From contig JAUIRK010001053.1 of assembly GCA_030549495.1 (NCBI GenBank), positions 436,001 to 500,000 of the forward strand: a stretch of 64,000 nt of DNA, given 5' to 3'. Positions 46,101 through 58,600 of this stretch are shown piece after piece. The position numbers were made by a program, and so were the translations under genes. The notes under the pieces are model-generated. The model was not told the DNA's origin and searched no databases. It saw nothing but the letters and a program-made list of their open reading frames with translations. Position 1 is the stretch's first letter. Every line of letters starts with the position of its first letter. The stretch comes from Nectonema munidae. Taxonomy: Eukaryota > Nematomorpha > Nectonematoida > Nectonematidae.

Positions 46101-47831
46101 AGCCCGCACATTTTTCAGCAGGACAAATATTTATTAAAGCACATAACTCATATAAGAAAGTATACTCTATAAAAAGCTAAAAAAGTTAAACATTACTGTA
46201 ATTGAAATGGTTAAATAATGTAAGAGAATACACAAGTTAGGATGAATGCCATATTATATTTGCTAAATATAATTTAAGTCTTTTATGCCAGATTCAAATT
46301 TGTAGCATCTTTAGATATTCATTTTATAACCAATTAATTTGTTAGAGGAGAGATTGAGAAAAATCGTTTAGCGCCTGGCTTTCTTTGTAATAAATCGATA
46401 TCCTGTCTGTGACATTTTCGTAGTGAGACTGTTTTCTGGTTCGGACCCAATGAAAATACACAAAGTAGTACATTATAAAATATCTATATTATATTATGTC
46501 TAAATTCACATTGTTTATACCATATTTAAAAAATCGTTTACTTGTTGAGAATCTGCCATATGATGTCAGCAGTAAATCTATGCGCAAGAATATACTGTTG
46601 TAGTGACGATCATGTGATTGACCATCGCTCTTGATGAACTGCAGTGCGTTGAAAAGTCCCTCGCTAGCTCTTGCTCATTTTAAGTGGGAGGTGTGCTTTC
46701 ATCATTCTCTAGTAGTGTGTCACTATTCTGCTGTATATGGTGCTCTCAGGGAGATCATTTCTTCCTGTCAAGCATTTCCTCTCTCGAATGCTGTGTTGAT
46801 ATTTGAATGTTCGGTTGCTGTCACAATTGTTTCAATTATTTTTCACTGTCAATTAACACTAGAAAAGCCGTGGGATCGCATAGTCATTAACTTTTTCAAA
46901 AGTTTTTTTTAGTTAGAAAGAGATATTTTCAAAAGACATTAAATATTTTAAAGAATTTAAGATTGAACAAAATTTTGTGAATTAATATAATTCCTTTTTT
47001 TATTATCTCGAAGGTTTTGCAGTTTATTTTTGTCAAAAACCGTAACTATGTGAAAATTTATTGAATTTGAAATGTTTTATCGCTGGCAAAATGAATTGCT
47101 GATTTATCAATGTATGGTAAATTTTAGTGAATCTCATGATAGCTATAAATCATACTTTTAGAGAAATGCCTAATGAGTTAATGAAAAGCTATAAATATCC
47201 AAATTATGTGGAGAATTTGTTGTAGCCCAAAGCGTTATTCAGATGATTAGAGACAAAATTGAAGAATCGGGAATGTACTCAATCCTAAGAGATAAATAAT
47301 AGCTGACATGAAGAATTATCAGTTTATTTTTGCTTTGACTTATGGATGATTTTGTTTTCTTGTTGAGCTAGAAGGTAGTGGCCATCACAATTACAAACAA
47401 GATAGTTCGTTGCTGCAGTTATGGTGGGATTAGGAGCTGAGGGTGCAAGTCTCGGGTAATAAATTAACGGTGCTGTGTTTATTGGATAAAAATTACTTTG
47501 TAATAAATTTTGAAAGTTATATAAAAAGAAAGTTCGTCCCCTCCAAAATTTTGAGGATGTGCGCCTCTGAAAAGGATGTATATAAACATATTATTTTAAT
47601 ATTTATACTTAAATGGTTGTAAAAACAAGTCTCATTATTTATACATTGCCACTCTGTTTCTGATCTTACTACAAAGAAGGTGAGTTATTGAATTAAGTTG
47701 TTTGAATAAATAAGGTCTTCATAAAAGGAAGTAGAAACACTAACAAGTCCTCAACGATGAGGCAAGCAGTTTGTGGATTTTTAGAAGCGCAAGGCTCCTG
47801 GACAAAGGTCCTCCTCGAAAATTGCACATAG
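43125..47831. other. Gene-poor region with scattered hAT-like ends
   Basis: No host exon was recognised. A hAT-like left end, CAGTGTCGTAGCCAGGAC, stands at 43392, followed by a C-rich stretch. A different hAT-like right end (GGATGTGCGCCTCTG, complement CAGAGGCGCACATCC) ends at 47569. The two do not match each other, so they are not one element. Frames such as 44936-44724 (minus) and 46631-46912 (plus) match nothing I know. Confidence 0.35.
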
Positions 47832-47835
47832 TTAA

Positions 47836-47965
47836 CCCATTTACGACCAATGTTCCTATTTTGGAACATAAGTAATTTCATCTTCGTCTGCTTTTTTCAT
47901 TGACTTTGAATATAAATCGTCTGCGTTTTTTTAGATATCGTCTGCTTTGCTTGGTCTTAAATGGG
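47836..47965. mobile_element. TTAA MITE, CCCATTTA subfamily, copy A
   Basis: A 130-bp non-coding element. Ends are CCCATTTACGACCAA and the complement of CCCATTTAAGACCAA. TTAA precedes it (47832-47835) and TTAT follows. The interior carries repeated TCGTCTGC words and TAGATATCGTCTGCTTTG. The piggyBac-type target suggests that a piggyBac transposase moved it. Confidence 0.75.
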
Positions 47966-47969
47966 TTAT

Positions 47970-49639
47970 AATTTGCTAAAAATGGAGAATGAAAAAGTTG
48001 TACAAGATGATTCACAGGCTAAGGAAGGAAACGTTCAAGATCTTTCAAGAAAAATGCATAGTGAAGCAGATTGTTTTAAAGTTTATTTCAAATAGAGTTG
48101 TTAGGCAAGATACGTATGCAATTTAAATATAGTACATGTATAATATATTTATCATAGATGTTCAGAGCAGGACACAACTTACATAAAACATACTAGAGAA
48201 TATATAAAGGAAAGAATTGTAGGTAGAATCACTGAACCTTTAACTCTGAGCTGGTGCTTTTATTTTCATTTTTATCATAATTTACCAACTTTCTTCCAAT
48301 CAGGTATCTTAAAACAGAAATTAAAAAGCATATACTTATGATAACTACACTATGAGGTTAAAAATTACGACATCATATGAATTCAAGAGAAATAATATGA
48401 GGCATTAAGTAAAATTCAAGAGCTATACCGAAGTACAGCGTAAAATTGAGAAATCATCTTGTTTGCAATAATCAAGTCGAAAATAAATAACTCAAAATGA
48501 AATAAAAAGTAAAAAGCACAAATTTCATGACATTATAATTTGCCTCAATATGTCATATGGAAGAAAATTATAAGTTATCTAAACTTTTGCTTCCTTAACT
48601 TGTGATATTAGGTATTGGAGAATTACTTTTCATTTTTGATGTGGTTGTAGAAACGAGTTATTTGTTTGAGTTGATACTTCAACATGTAAACGCATAAATA
48701 TGTTAGCAGAAGTCCTGGATAAATTCTACGAGATAACGTGTGAATTGTTTCTTCTGAAACTTCTAAAGCAAATATAGAAATACATGTAGGAAGGAATTTA
48801 TAACTATGAATATTTAAAATGGTCGCAATTTTGGATGTTAGATTCTGAAACTTTGGATGTTTGTTAAGAAAATATAATCAAGAGAGAGTTACTTGTGCTT
48901 GCGTTTGTTTTGAATGCAGTATTATGAGAAAAGTATATCCTTATATAATTAGAGAAACAATATTTACAATACACATATGTATACAATCTTGCATGGTGAT
49001 AAAAGCTTTTGGATAAATACATACAAAAAAATATTTTCAAACTTTGAATTTGTATTGTCAAAGACAAGGATGAGATTGGCGCAGAAAAATTCTTAAAGTA
49101 AAAACTTAAACGTTCACAAATCTTTTTACGTCTTCATTCTTCTGTAGATCTCCAGGTCAGCGTAACTTCTAAATGAAAATCTATGACAAGAAGCCTGAAG
49201 GGCTTACTTCTTTTCACAAATATGCTTGAACCTGGTTAGGATTTCAGAGTTCACACGCAAGTTGTAAAATTAAATGCCTTGCCTTTTTCATGACTGCGTT
49301 TGTCAAAGTTGTCTGGATTAAATGCCTCAACAACTATTCCTATTTTAGTTCGATTTGTCACATACCTAAACAGTTTTGTATTTATATAGTTGACTTAATG
49401 TTTTGAACTAACTTAACTTCCACAAAAAGCCTTGGACGAATGCAAAATAAAACATAAAAAACATTTGTCGACATTAAAAATAAAAAATTTAATATAAATA
49501 TCAAAATTTTAACAATAACAATCTGTAATAATATCACTTTAATTGACCTAATCTTCAAATGCACCTACCAATACTACACAACTCATTTTTACATCAGCGA
49601 TACCGGTGTCGCAGGAAAAATGTCCAAGTGGGACTCCTC
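47970..49639. other. 3' flank of MARCHF6; no other gene recognised
   Basis: AT-rich sequence downstream (on the minus strand) of the MARCHF6 stop codon. No clear AATAAA on the minus strand was identified close to the stop. Frames such as 49067-48864 are not recognisable. Confidence 0.35.
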
Positions 49640-52600
49640 CTACCGTTGTAACAAAGACCGAATCCGTGCCCTAAATAAAAGGAAAGTCCATGAGTACATA
49701 GACGAGGCGTTAGGAAGATTAAGCGTTGTTATAATTAAATAAGTTAGAGAGAGGATACGAGTGATAAATGAAAGGATGAAGTTACGCAGTAAAGGCAAGA
49801 GTAAGTGGATAAAGACGTAAGGAAAGGATAGGACAGAGCCGAGGAACATTATGGCTGGTATGATAAAGTTGTTCAAGATGGGGCGTAGTGATAGATGCAA
49901 GATGTCTTCATGAGCTATCCTTTCAATCATTTGAGTCAGGAGTGAGTTTTGATTGATAAAGACATTGTAGACGAAAAAGCACTTTGTCAAAATCAGGCCA
50001 AAAGCCCAATCCTAAATGCGAAAATTATTATTATTTCAATCATCAAAAACAGCATTTTTTTAATCCGAGTCAATACTTTTACAAACTTTAAAAATATAAA
50101 CATGACCTTTATTGATTTCGTTTGTTTTATAGTTAGTCTAAAGCAGTGATCCCAAACGGTATGTTGCGGCATATATGCGTGACTTAAGATCGGTTGAAGG
50201 GTGCCGGCCAAATAAATGTTATCTTTTTTATATAAAATATTTAATTTATATTTTATAATATAAGCATGGTGTAATAAAATAAGAAAAAATTTTCATACTT
50301 CATAATCCTGCTCATTAAGTGTAAAAAGCTTTTTGTTTTGGAAATAAAACGAAAATCTAGGAAATAGCCATGCCAGTGCAGTTCTTCCTTTTGTTTTAAT
50401 TGTGAAAAAAACTTCTATATCATACTCATGTCTATCCACATATAATTTATGCTAACTTATTATGGGGTTCTAGCCATCAAACACAATTGAGAAAATTATC
50501 TAAAACATTGAGAAAGTTCCATTATTTCACAAAGAACAAACAAAAAGTTCAAAGCAAATTTTTGAAGTAGAACTACAAGAATTATGTCAAATCAGGACAA
50601 CATGAGGATCTTTTTGTTTCAAACTACTGATTACATCACTATTTAACCAGTCAACATGATGAATGACATATTCCAAGATTGAATAAGGAATCTAATTTTA
50701 GGAGAATGCTTCTACTCTAGCTGAATATAGATAATGGTGAATAGACATCTCGATGGATAGACTCATATCGCTTTGCCTTTTCTCCCATAAATTTTAATTG
50801 CTCATTATGTTTCACAATGCCGCCAGCTCGAAAGTCACAATTTTGAAAGTCTTTCCTTATTTGTGACTATAAATCTCTTGTTCGTGACATCCGAGGTTTT
50901 AGTGAAACGACAAATGGCAAAATAAAAAGATTGGCAATTAAATTTTATGCTCACTAATATACTCTCTTATACATACTTACTTTATTTACTATAATAATAA
51001 TACTAATAAATTTCTTCTTCTTATGTAATATACTGTATTTAGTATGCAATGCTTTTTTGTAGTTATTTTGTTAACCGATCAATCATTTTAACCCGTTAAC
51101 GAACAGAATAATCAGACGATATCTAATGTAAAGCAGAAGAATTGTATTAAAGAGCTTTGATAAACGCAGACGGTTTTATTTTTGTAAAGTCGACATTGCG
51201 CGTTAACGGGTTAATATAATTAACTCTGGTCGTTAACTGGTCAACCTAAAATATTAAATTTTATCTCATGGGTATCACAAAGGTACCAAAGCTCAACAAA
51301 GATGCCGCTCTGTAAAAAAGCTTGGGAGACATTCGTCTAAACGATTTTTCATTCCTTAAAGTCTTTACTGCTGAAGAAGTGCATATCCAATCCAGCCTTG
51401 GTGAATTTCGGATAAGATGAACAAATTCATTTCACAAAAATATATTTAAAAATGTTCAGATAATCAAAATTGAGCTGTTACGTTTTAAAAAAATTTTCAG
51501 GCAGTAATGGGGCAAAAACAAAAGTTTGATAGAGTGACTCAACTCACGTTACATTTTCTTGGTATTACCCGCCAATATTGGACTAATGAATGAAAGTGAT
51601 TAGGCAGGCAAAAATTTCATGTTAGTTGACACTCCCTTTCAAAATAAATATTACAAAATTAATTTTTGAAATAATTTTAAGATGATAAAATTAAGAAGCA
51701 AATTCATTGTCGATAAGAATGAAACAAATTCGTGGATGCAGGAAATATGGCTCGAACTAAGGGCTAACGAATAATGAAGATATAGAAGAGGAAGTATCTT
51801 AAATATAAAAATATATAGATGATGTCGAGCACGAAATGAATGAAGCGAATGAGAAGTTTTGTCTGGATGAATACACCATCTTCTAAAGCTAGCTATGCAT
51901 CATGGTGTCAAAAATGGATTATTAGAAACATAGTCAGAATCTTCTGCATGCCATAATTTATCTTCGGACAAATACACTCTACCAATGATTATACCTATTC
52001 AAAATTTTTTACTCAATCCACAAAATGGTTGACAAGTGGCTCAACCAATTTCTAAAAAGCCTATTACATTTTTGACATTCTTGACACAAACTTTCCTATT
52101 TATTTGTATTAATACATGTGTGACATAAAAAACAATACACGCATACTACATAAGTATTGACATTAGACACTCATACACTAAAATACTTAAATCTCAATAA
52201 CAGCGGTAGAGCGGAGAAATGTCCTATACTCTTGTTTTATTTGCAACACGTTAACATAGCAAGAGAAAAGCCACACATTTGAAACAAGATATTTTGATAA
52301 ACGTAATGTCCAGGAAGTACTTTGTATGAGTATTGACTGAGAATTTAAAGGATGCTTGAGAATATGTGATCAAATTTCTATAAATTCTTTTTAATACAAA
52401 TTATCTGCCTTGTATATTGGATATACTCTGATTATATTCTGGTCGTTAACTGGTCAAGGTACTTTTATACCAAATAAATAATGTCACCAGCTTTTCTTGA
52501 GATGAAAAGGGTTATTAATGTTAAAAATTTAATTTGAATTTACGAAAAACTTCCGAAAAGGAAAAGGAGTAAATTAAAGAAAGAACGGAAAATAAAAATA

Positions 52601-55600
52601 TTAAGTAGCTGTGATTCAAATTATAAAGGTGCAACAAATTGTATTCAAAAACATATCTGCTGCATCGTAAGAATGCTTTTTTTCAGATATATTCGAAACT
52701 ATCATTATATGTTTATAAATCTTATAAAAACAACACTATTTAAAAGTACATAGACATCTGCTTTACAATCTACACTCAGTACAAAGATTCACAAGTACCA
52801 TCAACTAACCTTATAACTTTCTTCACCCATAAAAATAAAAGATGGTTCCATCGGATATATTACGTATTCTTCTTGAATAAATCTTTGACATCATAACCAC
52901 TTGAGGGCCAGAATTTTTAAGGATAAGCTATCTTTTTCAAACAAATTTTATATATTTAAACCAGGCGAGTTTCATTTCCTGTCAGATTGATCCTCAAATG
53001 GTTAAGACCAAACAAAGTAGACGATATCTAAAAAAAACGCAGACGATTTATATTCAAAATCATTGAAAAAAGCAGACGAAGATGAAATTACTTATGTTCC
53101 AAAATAGGAACATTGGTCGTAAATGGGTTAAACAAAAACCTAATTTTCAAAAAATTGTTTAATAAGTACATGCGAAAAGAAAGGATTTGCAAGCTTACTT
53201 GGGAGATATAGATGATGGGCGTTTGATCAAGGGACGCATAGATAGGGATGGAGAGAGTTAAGTCAATCAAGAGGCCAAGCATGAAGGGAATAACGAAGAA
53301 GTAGAAGAAGAAAATAACGCTAACTTTGGCGGCAATCACACAGTAAGCAGTGAAAACGCCTCTCAACGAACCCAAATTGGAAAGGAAGGAAAAGAGATGA
53401 ATGAAGGAAGGTGCCTTGGCGAACATTTCATACAAAACTTTGATGACGAAAAAGCCGAGAGAAAATGTGTACAGGTCGTAGAAGTTACTCCAGCCAAGAA
53501 TATGGTAGAATATACATCGACCAATGAAGGCTGCAAATTTGAATAGCTTTCATTTATAAAAGAATGAAATCAAATGAAAAGCAACATATTGAGCTATATA
53601 TTAATGGGAAGAAGCCTCCCCCTCCCCTTCTGCATAAATGTATATCTTTCCTTCAATTATATTTAAAAGACAAGTTTCGCTTATGAGTAGGTTAGTCTTC
53701 TTATTGTAAAGAGAATGAATGCTTTACACGGACATTTGAAATCTAATTTCCTTTTTTATTAATTTCGCTCTCATTTGAAATGATAGTCCATCCCAATTTG
53801 ACCCACAGTTGATCAGAGAGAGAGTAATGTAGCCAAGAATTAGCGTTCATAAATTTTTCAAGGAGGGGCAAATATTTTTGTAGCACAAAGCTATACAAGT
53901 TACTTTTTCTTGAGGGTGAGAAAGTATTCTCTAAAATTCAAGATTTAAATTAGGGTAATAGAACAAAAGTAGAATATAATTTTAACAATCAAGCATTTTA
54001 TTACAGAATTCAATTTATAGCACATTTATTCAAAGTTTTGATCAAGATTGCCTTGAATAGTTGGCAGTGTTTTTACAACAACTACCTTCAAACGTGTTAA
54101 TAAAACTTAAAAGTAGGTGAATGACTAAAATTTTATTCATAGAAGGCATAACCCTTTTGTGATTTCCTGGATAAGCGCAAATGTTAGCAAATTAAAATGA
54201 TTTCAAAAATAAAAATGTATTTTTAAACCCTCACTGTAAATATTTCTAATAAAAGAAATATTATAAATGTTTAATAAAAGATTATTTAATTTGTTGTGTA
54301 AATAAAGAAAAACTACATAGGACTTTTTCTTTAATATTAAAAAATGCTTAAACTAAATAATAATGTGCAGTTGTAAATTTAATATCCGGCAAATCTTATC
54401 GGATATCTGAATCCGGTTCTTTTAAAAAGGCGGATATCCGTTATTCGGCGTTATTGCTATATGGTGCACACATACCGTATTTCATCGTCCATAAGCCGCA
54501 CCCGGACTTTTGAACGAAATACAAGGTAAAAAACCTTACCTATGTCTATAAGCCGCACCCTCAAACATCCAGCAGCTCAAGTCAATTACATTTAGAAAAC
54601 AATATAAAATATTCAATACGAGTGCCATTTGGTGTGAAGGAATCAAGTGGTGTCGATTTGGTGTGAAGTAATTAAAGTGGTACCTAGTGTGAAATAATCA
54701 AGTGGTATCAATTTGGTGTGAAGTAATCAAGTGACATCCTGTTAATTTTCTTTCTTTTAATCTATGATATATTAAGCCTCCAAAATTTAACCAATATCAT
54801 AATTTATAGCTATCTACTGCTCTACCAACAACATGCCTCCCACAAGAAGAATCCAGTACACTGTCAAGGAGAAGATTGCCATGGCTGAGTATGCTGACCT
54901 TCATGGTAACAGTGGTGCAGCCAGACATTTTGGTATCGATCAATCCAACATCCGAAGATAGAAAAGAAACAGACACACCCTTGAAGAGATGACCAACCGT
55001 GGTAGCTCAGCCAAATACCTGGAGTTGGAATCCAAGCTTTTAGAAGAGATTCTACGGCGTCGATAAGCAGGCATCCCAGTATCCACCACAGAACTGCGAG
55101 TCCGTGCCCTCCAAGTTGCTCCTCACTTTGGTGCAACAGAATTTAAATCAAGTTATGGTTGGGTTGCTAGGTTCCTAGAAAGGCACAACCTATCGGTTCG
55201 AAGGAGGACAACCATAGCCCAACGATTTCCAGACCAGTATGAGGACAAGATAAGCTTCCAGAAGTTTATCATTGATGAACGTAAGAAGCAAGAGTACTCC
55301 CTCAGCCAGATCGGCAACGCAGACCAGACTCCCCTCACCTTCGATCTGCCATCCAACACCACCATCGCCTCTAAGAGGAGCAAGACTGTGTCCATACGCA
55401 CCACCGGCCATGAGAAGAGCCACTTCACCGTGATGCTGGCAAGCTAGCCCCTTTGTAGTCTTCAAACGAAAGAAATTGTAGAAGGAAAAGTTCCCCTCTG
55501 GTCTCCATGTCAGAGTCCATCCAAAAGGTTGGATGGACCAGAACCTTTTAAAAGACTGGGTCAATCAAGTCCTGGCAGCTTGCTGAAGAAATCGTCCATC

Positions 55601-58600
55601 TTAGTCCTGGACAGTTTCAGGTGCCACAAGACAGCAGAAGTTCTGCAACAGCTGAAAACATCAAGACCACACCAGCTATTATCCCAGGGGGTCGTACCTC
55701 TGTCCTTCAGCCACTGGATGTCTCGGTTAACCGTCCTTTCAAGGAGAGGATGAGGAAGAAATGGACTGAGTGGATGGCTACCGGAAACCAAGCAAGGATC
55801 CCCACTGGACGACTGAAAAGGTTTGATCTACCAACCATCTGTACTTGGATTGTAGAGTCCTGGAAGGATATCTCTACATCTTGTATCACAAATGGGTTTT
55901 TGAAGAGTGGGATATCAAACAAACTTGAAGGGACACAGGATGATTTTTGTGGGAGAACAGGGATGATGTGAGTGTTGAAGAGGTGATGAGGAAGTTGAAC
56001 TTTATTATGACTCTACTCATGCAGTTACCCTATCCCAGAAGGAGTATGACTTTGATCAATTTTAAATTTAATAAACTGTATTGACATTTCTTTGTATATG
56101 ATTGAATATATTGAATATTGACGAAATCAGTAAGTAGAAAAAGCAGCTGGTGGTGGAACCTTGACACAGTTAAACTTGCAATCAAAACAAAGAAAGAAAA
56201 GTATAAGATATGGAGAAAAGACAGGGGTGAAGAGTCCAGAAAAGAATATGTACATTCTAAGAAAAACGCTAAAAGAGTAATAGCCAACGCGATGAATGAT
56301 GAAGTTGAAAACGAAATAGTACGGATTGAAAATCTGAAGGAAGAAGTGAAGATGAGGAATATATTCCGAATGGCAAAAACTGAATCTAGAAAGAAACAGG
56401 ATATAATTGGTAGTGCATGCATAAGAGATAATGAAGGTACATTACATTCAACAACGGTCGCCAAACTCAAAGTATGGAAGGACTATTTTTCAAATCTGTT
56501 GAACCGAAAAAACACAATTGAAAGTAATTTAGTTATGAAGTTAAATGAAGGTCCTGCGAACATAATATCGAGAAAAGAAGTCGAAGACGCCATCATGTCA
56601 ATGAAAAGTGGGAAAAGCAGTGGACATAGTGATGTTTCAATTGAAGTTTTAAAGTTAAGTGGACAGGAAGATAAACTTGCAGACATAGGGAACCGAATGA
56701 TGTACGGAGAAAACATGCCCGAAGGTTGGCGAAAGAGTGTTTTAGTGCCACTTTATAAAGGTAAAGGTGATGTAAAAGATTGCTCAAACTATAGAAGTAT
56801 AAAATTGCTTGAACACCCTATGAAAATTTTAGAGAGAGTTTTTGAAAAAAGAATTCGTCAACGTGTTAGAATAGATGAAATGCAGATGGGTTTTATGCCA
56901 AACAAGAGCACAATAGACGCCGTATTTATTGTTCGACAATTAATAGAGAAACATATGAAAGTTGGAAAAGATCTTTTCCTCTTATTTATCGATCTCGAAA
57001 AAGCTTTTGACTGCGTCCAAAGAGATGTCATTTTTTGGGCTCTTAGACAAAAGGGCGTTTTGGAGTATGAAGTAAGAGCTGTTATTGAAATGTATAACTA
57101 TGCCAAAACTGCTGTTAGAGTAGATGGAAAAATATCAGAATGGTTTTCAACAGGGGTCGGCGTTCATCAAGGCTCGGTGTTGAGTCCCTTATTGTTTGTT
57201 ATTGTAATGGATGCGATTTCTGATACGATTATTAAAAATCACAGAGAATTTTTATACGCTGATGATCTGGTTTTAGCTGCAAATACCTTGAATGATTTGA
57301 GTGACAAGTACGTGGCATGGAAAAAGGTTCTAGAAGACAAAGGCTTGAAGATCAACGTAAGCAAAACCAAAGTTATGATTTTTAAGACGAAAAATATGTT
57401 GAGAAATGCCATCAGCAACGTTGATCCTTGCTCTTGTTGTGGGGAAAGAGTTGTTCGTAATGCAATACAATGCTTCAAATGTGAGAAGTGGGTGCATAAG
57501 AGATGCACTACAATCAAGGGCTCTTTGCAAAACGTGAAAAGTTTTGTCTGTCGAAGATGTCAATTAGAAGCAGATAAACTTGAAAAAATGGAAAAGAATG
57601 TGAAGTTAGGCACGGATGAGGTGGATGTTGTGCAGAGTTTCTGTTATTTGGGAGACATGCTTGATGATTCTAGAGATTCTTCCAAATCTGTGACAGCCAG
57701 GATTCGATGTGGGTGGACGAAGTTCAAGGAAATTTCGGGTCTTCTTTGTGGAAAAATCCTCTCGTTGAAGCTCTATCAGGTATATGTAAGAAGTGCGATG
57801 TGCTATGGAAGCGAATGCTGGGTTCTTAAAAAAGCCGATACAAAAAGAATGATGAGTACTGAGATGAAAATGATACGGATGATGAATGGAAAAACTCTAA
57901 AAGACAGGCTTACCAATGATTACCTAAGGCGAAAGATGGGAATGATTTGCATAGAAGAGTACATGGAAGAAAACAGACTGAGATGGTTCGGGCATTTGGA
58001 AAGAATGGACGATGTCAGATTGACTAAAAGTATCAAAAATGAAGTGTTTGAAGGAAAGGCGAAGAGGGGACGCCCCAAGAAGACTTGGATGAAAGCAGTA
58101 GTAGAAAACATGGCCAAAAGAAAAGTAAAAGCGGAAGATGCTCAATGTAGAAAAACATGGAAAAGAAGCTGCAAACAAATGGCCAACCCTGGTTAGCTGG
58201 GAAAACGGCCATGCCCGGAAGGGCGAATGGATGATGATGATGATGACAATGCGGTAAAAAAACTTTATTTCTTATATTTGTCTATAGGCCGCACCCCTAA
58301 ATTGATTGAAAGTCCCCAGTAAAAAAAGTGCGGCTTATAGACGATGAAATACGGTAATTCAAACCTCCCTGATTCTATAAGGTATGGAATGAAGGATCAC
58401 CATAGTACGTCATGTGATCAAGGAAGATCTTTTATATGTCAGAAAAGTACAAGATCAAAATGTGTGAAATGTAGTGTTAGACTACATTATCCTGAAGGTT
58501 CTCAATGTTTCATCCAATACCATGGTAAATAAAGTCGAAGGATCTCGTATTTCATTCATGTTTTACAAACAAACATATTTGATTAATGATATATGAATAT

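Larger units (their letters stand above)
54473..58356 (+). mobile_element. pogo (POGK/Tigger-like) DNA transposon carrying a nested LINE
   Basis: Ends are TACCGTATTTCATCGTC..ATAAGCCGCAC (54473-54502) and its complement (58328-58356), with one mismatch in about 29 bases. The flanking TA is the usual target of pogo/Tc1-mariner elements. A second ATA(A/G)GCCGCACCC block lies inside each end (near 54549 and 58285). The transposase remnant is at 54833-55971, and a 2.1-kb RTE LINE is inserted in its 3' part (about 56110-58247). Without the LINE the element would be about 1.75 kb. It lies in a MARCHF6 intron in antisense orientation to that gene. Confidence 0.88.

Noticed and set aside
46631-46912. 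Plus-strand ORF of 93 codons
   Set aside because: No recognisable motif, no splice or homology support, and surrounding sequence is element debris.
43392-47569. One hAT element spanning both hAT-like ends
   Set aside because: The left end (CAGTGTCGTAGCC) and right end (complement CAGAGGCGCACATCC) differ and no transposase lies between.
53088-53435. Minus-strand ORF of 115 codons as a stand-alone membrane protein
   Set aside because: Most of it is the MARCHF6 exon 53530-53199; the frame runs past the donor site into a MITE, and its first Met is internal to the exon.
56030-58178. Several minus-strand ORFs opposite the RTE frame
   Set aside because: They are antisense shadows of the 692-codon RT frame.
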